Below are positions 43,607 through 52,557 of a stretch of DNA of 64,000 bases, in pieces. The first letter of the stretch is position 1, and each line of letters begins with the position of its first letter. The DNA comes from Desulfatibacillum aliphaticivorans DSM 15576. GTDB lineage: Bacteria; Desulfobacterota; Desulfobacteria; Desulfobacterales; Desulfatibacillaceae. Position numbers and translations under genes: made by a program. The notes under the pieces were generated by a model. It was given only the letters and a program-made list of their open reading frames with translations. It ran no database searches and was not told the origin of the DNA. The stretch covers positions 62,001-126,000 of the forward strand of contig NZ_AUCT01000018.1 in assembly GCF_000429905.1 (NCBI RefSeq). Direction: 5' to 3'.

Positions 43607-44533
43607 TCAAACGTCCGGTTCAATTATATGGCTATCCAGGAAACGAAGTATGCGATTAGGCGCCCTTTTGGGGTATTCCAAATGCACAAAATGGGTTCCG
43701 AGCCAGAATCTCAAGGTATATGCATTGACCAGCCTGCGCCGAATCCGGCGGGAGAGATACGCTGGAATCAGCGGGTCCAGGTCCCCCCAAACCACCAGGG
43801 CCGGATGCACGATCTCGGGCAGATTGTGGTAAGTTGAGTGCGCGTCCAACTCCTGGAACAGCCTGAGATAATTATTAAAGCTATCCCCCAGCACATCATC
43901 GGCGTACTGCTGGAGCACCTCCGTAAAATAGGGGCTTCCCCGCAAGGTGGAATATAAGGAGCCCACGGCGCCCGTAATTTTTTTGTTGGTCGCCACCTTG
44001 CGGATCAGTGAGGCCGACTCTTTTCTGCTTTTCAGGGTCTCTATGATAATATGAAGGAAGTCCGCCATGTACGGTATGCGAAAAAGAGGCTGAAGGCCGG
44101 TGGACAGGGTGTGGCCGTACGTTCCGTTGATGAGAACCAGCTTTTCCAGCCGGTCGGGGAATAAATGGGCGAATTCCAGGGCCACCTGGACCCCCATGGA
44201 CCATCCGATAATGTGGACCTTGTCCACCTTTTCCTTATCCAGGATGGATTTCAGGTCTTCCGCGTGGTCCAGGATGGAAAAGCGGCGGATGCTCTCCTGG
44301 GTCTCCGACTGATACAGGCCCCGGTAATGCCATGTTATGACCCGGTACCTGGGCAGGATGACGTTCAATATAGGCGCCCAGGCGTACAACCTGGCGCCCA
44401 GGCCGTGGGCGATGCACACCACGGGTTTTTTCTTGTCGGTTCCCAGGGTCTGGTAGCAGATGCTCACCCCATCCCTGGTCTTCAACGATTTATTGACAAC
44501 CTGCCCCTGCCAAGGATACTTCTCCTCCTTCAT
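43607..44533 (-). CDS. Alpha/beta-hydrolase
   Basis: 308 residues from the ATG at 44531-44533 (GGGGGGGGATCC upstream; frame open to 44620). VVCIAHGLGARLYAW (oxyanion hole), nucleophile elbow GWSMGVQVALEFAHLFP, a late Asp (GDLDPLIP) and His (LGTHFVHLEYPKR). Esterase/lipase-type; substrate unknown. It lies downstream of a membrane protein gene on the same strand. Confidence 0.87.
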   Translation of the reverse strand: MKEEKYPWQGQVVNKSLKTRDGVSICYQTLGTDKKKPVVCIAHGLGARLYAWAPILNVILPRYRVITWHYRGLYQSETQESIRRFSILDHAEDLKSILDKEKVDKVHIIGWSMGVQVALEFAHLFPDRLEKLVLINGTYGHTLSTGLQPLFRIPYMADFLHIIIETLKSRKESASLIRKVATNKKITGAVGSLYSTLRGSPYFTEVLQQYADDVLGDSFNNYLRLFQELDAHSTYHNLPEIVHPALVVWGDLDPLIPAYLSRRIRRRLVNAYTLRFWLGTHFVHLEYPKRAPNRILRFLDSHIIEPDV

Positions 44534-44616
44534 GGATCCCCCCCCAAATGGTTTGTTTTTCAAGGCGTTATATTGAACTGATCCAATATGTTTTAACAAA
44601 AACGCTCGCGGGCCCC

Positions 44617-45330
44617 TCATTTCCCGGCGGTCGCCTCCATGACATCCCTCAAACTACGTTTTTCTTTATATATCAAGCTGTAAATAATGGTCAGCAAGAA
44701 TAAAAGCGCCACGGATACGCTGAACATTTCGCAAAACGCGCCGGGCTGAAAAAAGGCGATCACCCCCAATACCGGGCAAAAAGCGCAGATCACGCCAATG
44801 GTTACGGCGAACTTGCCGCCCTTTAAAAAATACGGCGCCAAAAACAAAAAAGCCATGGACAGAGAGCCCCACTTGATCCAGGTCAGCACGTGCAAGGCCG
44901 CCAGGTCCGCCTCGATTTCCATGGTTTCCAGCCCTCCTGCTATAGCGAAAAGCCGCAGGTTTTCCAATGCGTCGCCCATCAGGGCCAGGGCAGCCAAGCC
45001 GGCGGGGACGTAATAAATCTTTTGACCCGTGCGTTTGGCGATTTTCATGCTGAAAAGCGCAATAAAGGCCGAGTACAGGACCATATAGACGTAATCCAGC
45101 AAATTGCCCAGGTCCATGGACCGGACCATGGCCTCTCTTTCGGGAGAGCCGGCCGGACCGAACAGGGTTTGGACGTCCCTGGCGCACTGCGCAAATTCAA
45201 AGGCGATGATTGGGGTGGCGAAGCCGTCCGGCATGCCCGGCGCCTTGGCTGGAAACACAAAAAGCAGGGCCGTGCTCATGACCGCCACCAGCACCCCCAC
45301 AACCCCGATCCTTGCAAATGGTCTGGTCAT
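44617..45330 (-). CDS. Multi-pass membrane protein, unknown
   Basis: 237 residues with about seven hydrophobic helices: IGVVGVLVAVMSTALLFV, YVYMVLYSAFIALFS, YYVPAGLAALALM, WIKWGSLSMAFLFLAPYFL, FAVTIGVICAFCPVLGVIAFF and SVALLFLLTIIYSLIY. Acidic loop EFAQCARDVQTLFG between helices 1 and 2. No recognised family. Same strand as, and upstream of, the hydrolase. Confidence 0.65.
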   Translation of the reverse strand: MTRPFARIGVVGVLVAVMSTALLFVFPAKAPGMPDGFATPIIAFEFAQCARDVQTLFGPAGSPEREAMVRSMDLGNLLDYVYMVLYSAFIALFSMKIAKRTGQKIYYVPAGLAALALMGDALENLRLFAIAGGLETMEIEADLAALHVLTWIKWGSLSMAFLFLAPYFLKGGKFAVTIGVICAFCPVLGVIAFFQPGAFCEMFSVSVALLFLLTIIYSLIYKEKRSLRDVMEATAGK

Positions 45331-45394
45331 AGTTTTTTCTCCAAATGAATCAGCATAACATCAAGGCCGGAAGGATTCTTGCGGACTTCCAACC

Positions 45395-45982
45395 TCACCG
45401 GTTTGAATCCCAAGGAGGGCCATTGGGGATTTTCGGAGGCTTTGCGCGAAACACCCCCTTATTACCCAAGGCGGCGATGACTATCAGCCCGCTTATAGCA
45501 ACAAAACCAATGCCGCTGCCGCCAACCATGGTCCAGGCAAATAGCGAAGAGGCGAAAAAGGCTGCAATGAGGACGGACAAACTAATAGCCGCCTTGAAGC
45601 CCGCCGTCCACAAGAACAGGGGAACCCCGGATTTTTTCATGCGTAATATGTTTATACAGCCAATAATAACGCCTATACTGACGAGGGCTTCCAGGATGTA
45701 CGCCGCAGTTAAAAAGCTAAGAAACCAGTCCGGAATTTTTCTCATGGACTTAAACATGTTTTCCATCTGCTTCATTTGGCGTTCCGTATACGCCGGCATT
45801 CCGCCCTGTTCTTGCATCCGCTCCATTTGCTGGGGAAATTCTTTCTGAAAGTCTTCGGCCATTTTATCCCCCAATTCCTGGAAGAGCGGGATAAACGCCA
45901 ATTGCACGGTTCCCAATATGCTGAAGATCGCCAAAATAATGCCGACAATGCCCACCGCCGTGGCCCAACCGGGTCTGTCCAT
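45395..45982 (-). CDS. Small membrane protein, unknown
   Basis: 195 residues with four hydrophobic helices: ATAVGIVGIILAIFSILG, WFLSFLTAAYILEALVSIGVIIGC, LWTAGFKAAISLSVLIAAFFA and GFVAISGLIVIAAL. A hydrophilic, methionine-rich loop QQMERMQEQGGMPAYTERQMKQMENMFKSM lies between helix 1 and 2. GGGGGCGGGAT precedes the ATG. The C-terminal helices recall DUF4064-like proteins, but I do not assign a family. 25 bp downstream of the C39-like peptidase gene, so likely in one operon. Confidence 0.65.
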   Translation of the reverse strand: MDRPGWATAVGIVGIILAIFSILGTVQLAFIPLFQELGDKMAEDFQKEFPQQMERMQEQGGMPAYTERQMKQMENMFKSMRKIPDWFLSFLTAAYILEALVSIGVIIGCINILRMKKSGVPLFLWTAGFKAAISLSVLIAAFFASSLFAWTMVGGSGIGFVAISGLIVIAALGNKGVFRAKPPKIPNGPPWDSNR

Positions 45983-46007
45983 ATCCCGCCCCCTCTTTAA
46001 ATGCGCT

Positions 46008-48584
46008 TTAGTCTTCCGGATATTTAGAATAGGCTGGCAGCGAGTAATTGTTTATCCGCTGTTCCGCCAGCTTGAGCTTTTTTCGCGTCTTGAATATTTT
46101 GGAAGCGTCCTTTTTAGGCTTCATGTTCTCCAGATCCTGCCGGTACATCCCGGCCAAGGCGTTTGCCACGGAAGAATCAAAGGGCATAAAATGGTGCCAG
46201 CGCTCCCAGACAGTGAGCAGATCCTCCCTGCTTTCCCCCAATTCGTCCATGTCCACAAGCATTTGGTTAGCCAGGGCCAGGGAGGGAAAGCCGTACTCGT
46301 CCAAGCCGATCTGGACGTCCAGGCTTGCGTCATACAGGGGCATGTCGTCCCGCCTTCCCCTGGAAGACCTGCGGCCTGCAAAGTCCGCCGTCTGCACCAG
46401 CAAACGCACGGCCTCCCGGTCGTTTCCGTCCTTTTTCCTGGCCAGGCCCAGATAAAAAGCCCAATCCATGCCCGAGTATTGGTCAATGGCCCTTTGGATG
46501 CGGTCCAGGCCTCGGTCGTAATCGCCCCAGACAAGGTCAATCATGCCGGCGTCGCCCAGGATATTGCTGCTTAAAGGCCCTTCTTCGTCTATGCGCGTGA
46601 CCAGGTTTTCCACCATGTCAAACCGCTGGATGCCGATCAGGTAGTTGATGCTGTCCCGCAGGGCCGAGTCGTTGTCCACGGAGTGTTCGTCGTGATATTG
46701 GCCGTACAGGTGCTCGCCTTCGTCAAAGTCCTCGCCAAAATACCGGCGGATGGACTTGATGACCGTGTCTGCATCGAAGCGCTCGGTCAATTCCTGGCGC
46801 AGCCCCGGGAATCCGGAATACATGGCGGTTACGGGAAAGAAAAACTCCCCGTCGTCTCCGGCCGCGGCCATAAGGTGGGATACGGAGACCTCGCTTCCTT
46901 TGCTGTCCAGGGCGCAAAGCTGATAGTGCAGATATTTGTCCGAAAACTCATTAAGCCGTTGGGCGATGTTCCAGGGAAGCCGTTTTTCCTCTTCCGGGGG
47001 ATAGGCCAGAACCACCGTGGTGGCCCGGCGCTTCCAGGCTTTGACGAAATCCTGCTGGATATACTCGGACCACAGGTCCGACGTGGAGGTATCGTAAGTG
47101 ACAAAGGTTTCCAGGGCCTCGTCATACCCGAAAATCACCAAAACATGGGAGGGCACGTACACCATGACCGGAAAACCCGCGTCAATGCATTGCTTGATGT
47201 CGGACAAGTCGGCCATGGGCAGAAAATCGTGGCGAAAGCCCTTTTGCACCGCAAACCAGGCCTGGTTGACGGCGAAGGTCCCGCCCGACAGCCCGGTGAT
47301 CTCCCGGCCTATCTCCTTGGCGTCCACGTCCGCGCCCCAGTATCGCATGGTCAGGGCCAGGGAGTTGGGCACGCAATAGGCGCTTTTGTATTCGGTTCGG
47401 GTTTCCACGCCGGGCAGCACCACTCGGGACGGACCGGTTGAGCGCCTGAGACTGTCCAGGAACCTGGCGGATTTTTCAGCCAGTCTGTCGTTGGCATTGT
47501 ACTTGGTGATCAGGCGTTCAAAGCCTTTTTCCGCCAGATCCTCTCTGCCCATTTTATGGTAGATCAGGGCCGCGCGGTATTGAAGGAACGACGCAATATG
47601 GTCCTGGGGCATTTTTTTCAAGCCGTGCTCGTAGCACCACAAAGCCTTGGAAATTTCCGCCCGGCGCTCCCAATGAAGACCGGCCGCCAAATAGGCTTCG
47701 GCCGCGTAGCCGAAGGTGACGGCGATGGTCAGGGCCACGGCGACATTGCATGCGGCCGCGGCCAGGGAACGGCGCAGCTTCGCCCGGCCGTTTTCTCCGT
47801 TCGTAATATGAAATGCCCAAAGGCCGGACCACACGACTCCGATGAACAGCCCCCCCAGGATCATGGAACTGAGGATGTCCCTCCAACCGCTTCCGGTCAC
47901 CGCTCCGGCCTGGAACCCGGGCAGGGCCATGGTCACTTCCGCGGCCAGAACCAGAGTCAGGTACACAAAGATGATGGCAAAGCAGCCCTCCACAAAGGCT
48001 TTTGGCCGAATATCGGGGCGCAGCCTGCCTCCCACGGCGCCGGCGAAGGCGCCCGCAGCCGTCAGGCAGAAGCCGGAAAAGGTAAGCCGGGATAAGGCGT
48101 AGTCGTCCGCAAAAGTCACGGGAAACCAGGTGGAAAACAGGGCGTCCGTAATCAGCAGGTAAAAGATGGAGCAAACCGTTCCCAGAATGCCCGTAACCAT
48201 GGCGCCGGCGAAAAAGCCCACAGCCACCTGGCGCAGCCCGCCGCTTTCCTTTTGCGTCCCTTCGGACTCAGGCGCGGCTTCCCGCGCTGCGGGCGCGAAA
48301 TAGGCGGCCAATCGCCAAAGGCCCAGGCCCAGCACAAGGTTGACGCCGGTCAAGGCCAGGGCGATCTTTTCCCATTGGGTGTTCCACGCGACCATGCCTC
48401 CCAGGAGGCCCGCCCCGAGAATAACGCCGGCAACTCCCGTGATCCAACCCAATTTCTTCCTGCCGGAAGCAGCGAGCATGGACCCGGCCAAGGGGCCGGC
48501 GGCCATTGTTCCGCACAGGACGGTGAGAAGAATCAAAGCGCCGGGGCGCAGGGGCTTGTATGTATTTTCCATATTCCGTGTCAT
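46008..48584 (-). CDS. Membrane-anchored C39-like cysteine peptidase with TPR-type tail
   Basis: 858 residues. The first ~300 residues hold about eight hydrophobic helices. TPR-like helices follow (CYEHGLKKMPQDHIASFLQYRAALIYHKMGREDLAEKGFERL). The peptidase-C39-like domain at 395-500 has a candidate triad Cys404 (YCVPNSLAL), His480 (VPSHVLVIFGYD) and Asp498 (TYDTS). More repeats follow to the C-terminus. A papain-like peptidase outside the ABC-bacteriocin context, since no ABC or precursor gene is nearby. Its paralogue lies 4 bp upstream and the small membrane protein downstream. Substrate unknown. Confidence 0.75.
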   Translation of the reverse strand: MTRNMENTYKPLRPGALILLTVLCGTMAAGPLAGSMLAASGRKKLGWITGVAGVILGAGLLGGMVAWNTQWEKIALALTGVNLVLGLGLWRLAAYFAPAAREAAPESEGTQKESGGLRQVAVGFFAGAMVTGILGTVCSIFYLLITDALFSTWFPVTFADDYALSRLTFSGFCLTAAGAFAGAVGGRLRPDIRPKAFVEGCFAIIFVYLTLVLAAEVTMALPGFQAGAVTGSGWRDILSSMILGGLFIGVVWSGLWAFHITNGENGRAKLRRSLAAAACNVAVALTIAVTFGYAAEAYLAAGLHWERRAEISKALWCYEHGLKKMPQDHIASFLQYRAALIYHKMGREDLAEKGFERLITKYNANDRLAEKSARFLDSLRRSTGPSRVVLPGVETRTEYKSAYCVPNSLALTMRYWGADVDAKEIGREITGLSGGTFAVNQAWFAVQKGFRHDFLPMADLSDIKQCIDAGFPVMVYVPSHVLVIFGYDEALETFVTYDTSTSDLWSEYIQQDFVKAWKRRATTVVLAYPPEEEKRLPWNIAQRLNEFSDKYLHYQLCALDSKGSEVSVSHLMAAAGDDGEFFFPVTAMYSGFPGLRQELTERFDADTVIKSIRRYFGEDFDEGEHLYGQYHDEHSVDNDSALRDSINYLIGIQRFDMVENLVTRIDEEGPLSSNILGDAGMIDLVWGDYDRGLDRIQRAIDQYSGMDWAFYLGLARKKDGNDREAVRLLVQTADFAGRRSSRGRRDDMPLYDASLDVQIGLDEYGFPSLALANQMLVDMDELGESREDLLTVWERWHHFMPFDSSVANALAGMYRQDLENMKPKKDASKIFKTRKKLKLAEQRINNYSLPAYSKYPED

Positions 48585-48588
48585 TCGG

Positions 48589-51297
48589 TCAGTCCATGTT
48601 TGCCAGCAATTTCCGGGCTTTTACGGTCACTTCGGTGTCGGGATCAATCCGGCAGGCCCATTCCAGGGCCTTTTTAGCGTCCTCATCTTGTCCTTCGGCC
48701 AAAAGCGCACGGCCGTAGTGAAGATGATAAACGGGAATATGCCGCCTCATGTCCACGGCCGCCGCATAATGGGTCAGGGCCTTTTCGGGCTTCTCCTCCC
48801 ATTCCGCGATGGCGCCCAGCACAAATTGATAATCCGCGTCATTGCGCAGGCCTCCGACCTCCACATGCTCCAGGGTTTCCTTGGCCTTTTCCGGCTGTCC
48901 GAGAAGAATATAGCCGTAGGCCGCCTTCAGGCGGCCGGAGTGGGCGGCCGGGCCGGCCTTTATCATCCCTTCCAGAGCAGCGACCATATGGGGAATGTCG
49001 TTTGCGAACTCATATAAATCCGCCAATTTTGTCCAGGTTCTGTAACGGGACGGGTCCGTTTGGGTCCATTGTTCGTAAAGATCCGCAATGACCTGGCGCT
49101 GCCGGGGATCGCTTTTATGCAAAAAGGGCAAATAGGCCATGCCTACCATCCTGGGCAAACCGGGATCTTTCAGGTCCGCGTCAAATTGTGCGGCGGATTT
49201 ACCTAAAAATGCTTTGATTTCAGGCTTGTCAAAATAAGCCATATAGGTTTTCAGCTCGTCGAAGCCTTTTTCCAGCATGATCCGGCTTTTGAGATTTTCG
49301 CTCCGGTCGGCCCACAACGAGGCGCCCAGGTGAGCCATGTAGAGCGGCATAGGGGAGTCCCATTTCTCCGCGGACGCCATGGCCCATTCAATGGCGTTTA
49401 CCGGGTCTCCGGCCTTGGTGAACTGGAGGCTTATAAGGGCTGCTATCCGGGCCTTGCTTTGCGCAATCAGCTCCTTCTTGGGCAGGCCTACGGCTTCTGC
49501 GGCGATGGACAAGTATTGCTCGGGGATTACCACGGCCATAAACGGGCTGATGATTTGGTTCACCGGCGCCTCCCAAACCTTGGGCGCCATTTCCCAATAG
49601 GCCTCGCGGCGGATTCTTTCCCGTCGCATCCTGCTTTTGCCCTGGCCTTCATCCTCCAAACCCAGCACTTCGCCGGCTTCGTCCCGGTTGTTTTTCATCT
49701 GCCGGTTGCTGATGGAGGAAAAATTGTAGGTCAAGGCCAGGTTCCGGCCTTTATCAAACCCGTACATGAGGTAAAAAAGCTGGTAGCCCTCCATAAAAAC
49801 CGGGATGCCCTTGTCCAAAAGCCTTTGGGCGGTTGGCAGATCCGAGGGCAAAACCAGGGTTTTGTACCCCAGGTTGGAGGCTGCGTCGTCCAGATGCGCA
49901 AAAGACAGCAAGGGCCGGAGGTTGATCAGGTCTTCGGTCTCTGACATGGCCCTCAAGCGGGTTTTTATCTGGGATTCGGGAACGTCCTCACCTTCCCAAT
50001 ACCGAATTGCCGCAAGCAGGCTCATCCAGTTGGCGGTCAGATAATTGGCGTCGTCCACAACAGGTATGTCCAGCCATTCGCCGGGATTGCGTTTGGACGG
50101 GTCATAGTTTTCCTGGACGGATTTCGCCTGGGATACGATCCAGTACCAGCGGTTCTGGCCTTCAAAATTCTCTGCAATGCGGCGGTTGTATTCTTCGGCC
50201 TCTTCAAACTCGCCCTGGTGGTACAAATAGGCGACGTATTTTTCGGCCAGATACGGCCAGCGCGCATGATCGGGATATCGCGCAAGAAGCACTTTCAGTT
50301 TATCAAAGGCGTAATCCCGCTCAGCCTGGTCCGGCGAAGCCGCCAGGTACATTATTCTCCCCTGATAGTCCATCCATTGGGAGTTAGAAGTCATCCAATA
50401 AGGGAAGGAGCAAATAAAAACCAGAGGAATGACCAAAGCTCTGAGGCCGAAATCGCGGATTCTGCCGGGCGCGCCGAACAGCAAGGGCATCAGGATAAAC
50501 CCCATGAACTCGAAATAGCTTCCCATGGTCAGGACGAATTGCTTGTCCTTGCCGCCCCAGGGCGGAATCACGGAGTTGTATACGGAGTCCAAGTCCAGGG
50601 CTTCGCCGCCGCCGGTCAAATAATAGCCCTGAAGTTTGAACAACAGCAGCAGCCCGATCCAGGCGATCACGGTTCCGCCCAGATAGCAGACAATATCCCG
50701 GACCTTGAATCCTTTGGGGTTTCCCGCCCACCATGCTCCGACAAAAGCTCCGGCGGCAATGCCCGAAAAAGCGCCCTTGAAAAAATCCCACAACACGATT
50801 TCGCGGTTCAGGGAATCCCAAAGGGAAAGCATGGCGATACGGTTTTCTATGGCCTGGGGAATGCTGATAAGAGCCGCAATGCAAAAGCCCAACAAGCCCC
50901 CGATCAGCACGGGCGCAATCCATTTTTCCGGCGGCAGGTTTTTGTAACGCGGCGGCGCAGGGCCGATAAAAACGTATTGATAGCGCCAGGCGGCTACCGT
51001 CCACGCCAGGTCCAGGAAGACGGCGCCCAGGGATATTACCCACCAGGGGCACAGAAGGTTGAGGCTGGCGTATCGGACGCCTGCAAAAACCAGCAGGTTG
51101 GCGGCCAGGGCGATCAGGCTCAGCTTTTTTTCGTTCCTGGCCCACAAGGCCCAGCAAACCATAAGCCAGACAAAAAAGCCGCCCAGCCCAAAGCCCAAAA
51201 GCAAAATAACGTACCAAGGCCAAGGCCCCGGCAAAGTCCGTTCTGCTTCCTGCGGCAGGGGGGCGGCTGCATCATTGATTTCGTTATTGACCATCAT
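48589..51297 (-). CDS. Paralogue of the C39-like membrane peptidase, catalytically dead
   Basis: 902 residues with the same layout: about eight hydrophobic helices to residue 300, TPR-like repeats (YLAEKYVAYLYHQGEFEEAEEYNRRIAE), a domain that aligns ungapped with the peptidase (SLLAAIRYWEGEDV, IPVFMEGYQLFYLMYGFD), then TPR-like repeats to the C-terminus. In the anchored alignment Cys404 is Ala422, His480 is Leu507 and Asp498 is Asn525, so it cannot be a cysteine peptidase. It is the first gene of the tandem and ends 4 bp before its active sibling. Probably a regulatory or scaffold partner. Confidence 0.75.
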   Translation of the reverse strand: MMVNNEINDAAAPLPQEAERTLPGPWPWYVILLLGFGLGGFFVWLMVCWALWARNEKKLSLIALAANLLVFAGVRYASLNLLCPWWVISLGAVFLDLAWTVAAWRYQYVFIGPAPPRYKNLPPEKWIAPVLIGGLLGFCIAALISIPQAIENRIAMLSLWDSLNREIVLWDFFKGAFSGIAAGAFVGAWWAGNPKGFKVRDIVCYLGGTVIAWIGLLLLFKLQGYYLTGGGEALDLDSVYNSVIPPWGGKDKQFVLTMGSYFEFMGFILMPLLFGAPGRIRDFGLRALVIPLVFICSFPYWMTSNSQWMDYQGRIMYLAASPDQAERDYAFDKLKVLLARYPDHARWPYLAEKYVAYLYHQGEFEEAEEYNRRIAENFEGQNRWYWIVSQAKSVQENYDPSKRNPGEWLDIPVVDDANYLTANWMSLLAAIRYWEGEDVPESQIKTRLRAMSETEDLINLRPLLSFAHLDDAASNLGYKTLVLPSDLPTAQRLLDKGIPVFMEGYQLFYLMYGFDKGRNLALTYNFSSISNRQMKNNRDEAGEVLGLEDEGQGKSRMRRERIRREAYWEMAPKVWEAPVNQIISPFMAVVIPEQYLSIAAEAVGLPKKELIAQSKARIAALISLQFTKAGDPVNAIEWAMASAEKWDSPMPLYMAHLGASLWADRSENLKSRIMLEKGFDELKTYMAYFDKPEIKAFLGKSAAQFDADLKDPGLPRMVGMAYLPFLHKSDPRQRQVIADLYEQWTQTDPSRYRTWTKLADLYEFANDIPHMVAALEGMIKAGPAAHSGRLKAAYGYILLGQPEKAKETLEHVEVGGLRNDADYQFVLGAIAEWEEKPEKALTHYAAAVDMRRHIPVYHLHYGRALLAEGQDEDAKKALEWACRIDPDTEVTVKARKLLANMD

Positions 51298-51583
51298 GTT
51301 TGCAACAATACAATATATATACTAAAAAGTCAGGCAAAAAACCGGGATTGGAGCTTAAACTTCCCGGCCAGGGGCGCATATTAACCGCATTGGGCGCCCT
51401 GCGGCATCATTTTTTGGAAAACCGTCCGGGCGCCGACCCATGGCATTATCGCTCAGGCGCTGCTATGGCTTGCAATTTTTCGTCTGATTTCATAATACCC
51501 GGATGTAAATAAGGAGGGGCTCTTTTTCGGTCAGACCACAGGCTGCGTTTGCAATATCAACTTTCAGGGCTAAAAGCAAACCC
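51298..51583. other. Spacer between divergent genes
   Basis: 286 bp, moderately GC-rich, with an AAGGAGG at about 51512 not followed by a long frame. No gene seen. Confidence 0.4.
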
Positions 51584-52510
51584 ATGAATATAAACAATGC
51601 GTTAAATCCTTGCCGGGTGTGCCCCCGGAACTGCGGCGTGGACCGCACCGGCGGCGAAAACGGCTTTTGCGGCCTGGACCATCAACTGCACATCAGTTGG
51701 GCGGGCCTGCATCAGGGCGAGGAGCCCATGTTCGCCGGCCCGGGCGGGACGGCCAACTTCTTTTTTACCTCCTGCAACCTGGCCTGCGTATATTGCCAGA
51801 ACTACCAGATCAGCCAGCAAGGGCTTGCGGATTCGGTTTGCACGCCGGAGGATTTCGCCCAAAAGGCCTTGGAACTGGAAGCCGCGGGCGCGGGCTTTTT
51901 GGGGCTGGTCAGTCCGTCCCATCAGGTTCCCCAGGTGCGGGAGGCTCTTATTTTCGCCAAAAAGGCGGGCGTGGGCCTGCCGGTTCTGTACAATAGCTCC
52001 GCCTACGACAGCGTGGAAATGCTCAAGTCCCTGGACGGCCTTGTGGACGTGTATCTGCCGGACCTGAAATATTCCTCCAACGCCATAGCCGAGAAATATT
52101 CCCAGGCGCCGGGCTATGTGGAAGCCGCCCGGGAGGCCGTCCTGGAAATGCATCGCCAGACCGGCGATATGGACATCGACCCGGACTCTGGGCTGGCCAA
52201 CAAGGGCGTGTGGGTGCGGCTGCTGGTTCTGCCCGGCGGCGTTTCCGGCTTGTGGGAGTCCTTGTGCTTTTTGGCCTTGGAGGTTTCCACGGGGATCGGG
52301 CTGTCCATCATGTCCCAATATTCGCCCCTGCACCGTGCCGGGGAGTTTCCTGAAATCAACCGGACCATTACGCAAGAGGAATACGATCAAGCCGTGGGCA
52401 TGGCCGAGGAATTGGGATTTGAGCTGATTCTCACCCAGGACCCGGAGGAGTCCCCGGAAAACGCCGTGCCCGACTTTACCGACGAAAAAAAGCCCTTTGC
52501 ATCCTTTTAA
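51584..52510 (+). CDS. Radical SAM protein, glycyl-radical-activase-like (AmmeMemo/PflA-related)
   Basis: 308 residues. Two cysteine knuckles precede the SAM motif (CRVCPRNCGVDR, GFCG), and then CNLACVYCQNYQIS is the CxxxCxxC cluster motif. The later PDLKYSSNAIAEKYS and VRLLVLPGG regions match the radical SAM family often annotated PflA-like (DUF5714/YjjW-like), which generates a 5'-deoxyadenosyl radical on a partner protein. No glycyl-radical enzyme gene is adjacent, so the target is unknown. It lies 47 bp upstream of hldE. Confidence 0.83.
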   Translation: MNINNALNPCRVCPRNCGVDRTGGENGFCGLDHQLHISWAGLHQGEEPMFAGPGGTANFFFTSCNLACVYCQNYQISQQGLADSVCTPEDFAQKALELEAAGAGFLGLVSPSHQVPQVREALIFAKKAGVGLPVLYNSSAYDSVEMLKSLDGLVDVYLPDLKYSSNAIAEKYSQAPGYVEAAREAVLEMHRQTGDMDIDPDSGLANKGVWVRLLVLPGGVSGLWESLCFLALEVSTGIGLSIMSQYSPLHRAGEFPEINRTITQEEYDQAVGMAEELGFELILTQDPEESPENAVPDFTDEKKPFASF

Positions 52511-52557
52511 CGCCAAAGGCTTTGCCTACTGCCGCGCCTTCATGCTAAGGAAAATCC

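Noticed and set aside
46008..48584. Bacteriocin-processing C39 peptidase/ABC exporter
   Set aside because: No ATP-binding domain, no precursor peptide and an N-terminal membrane part unlike an ABC exporter.
50218..51384. 388-residue frame antisense to the pseudo-C39 gene
   Set aside because: Shadow frame rich in Gln/Pro; the opposite-strand frame has coherent helices and repeats.
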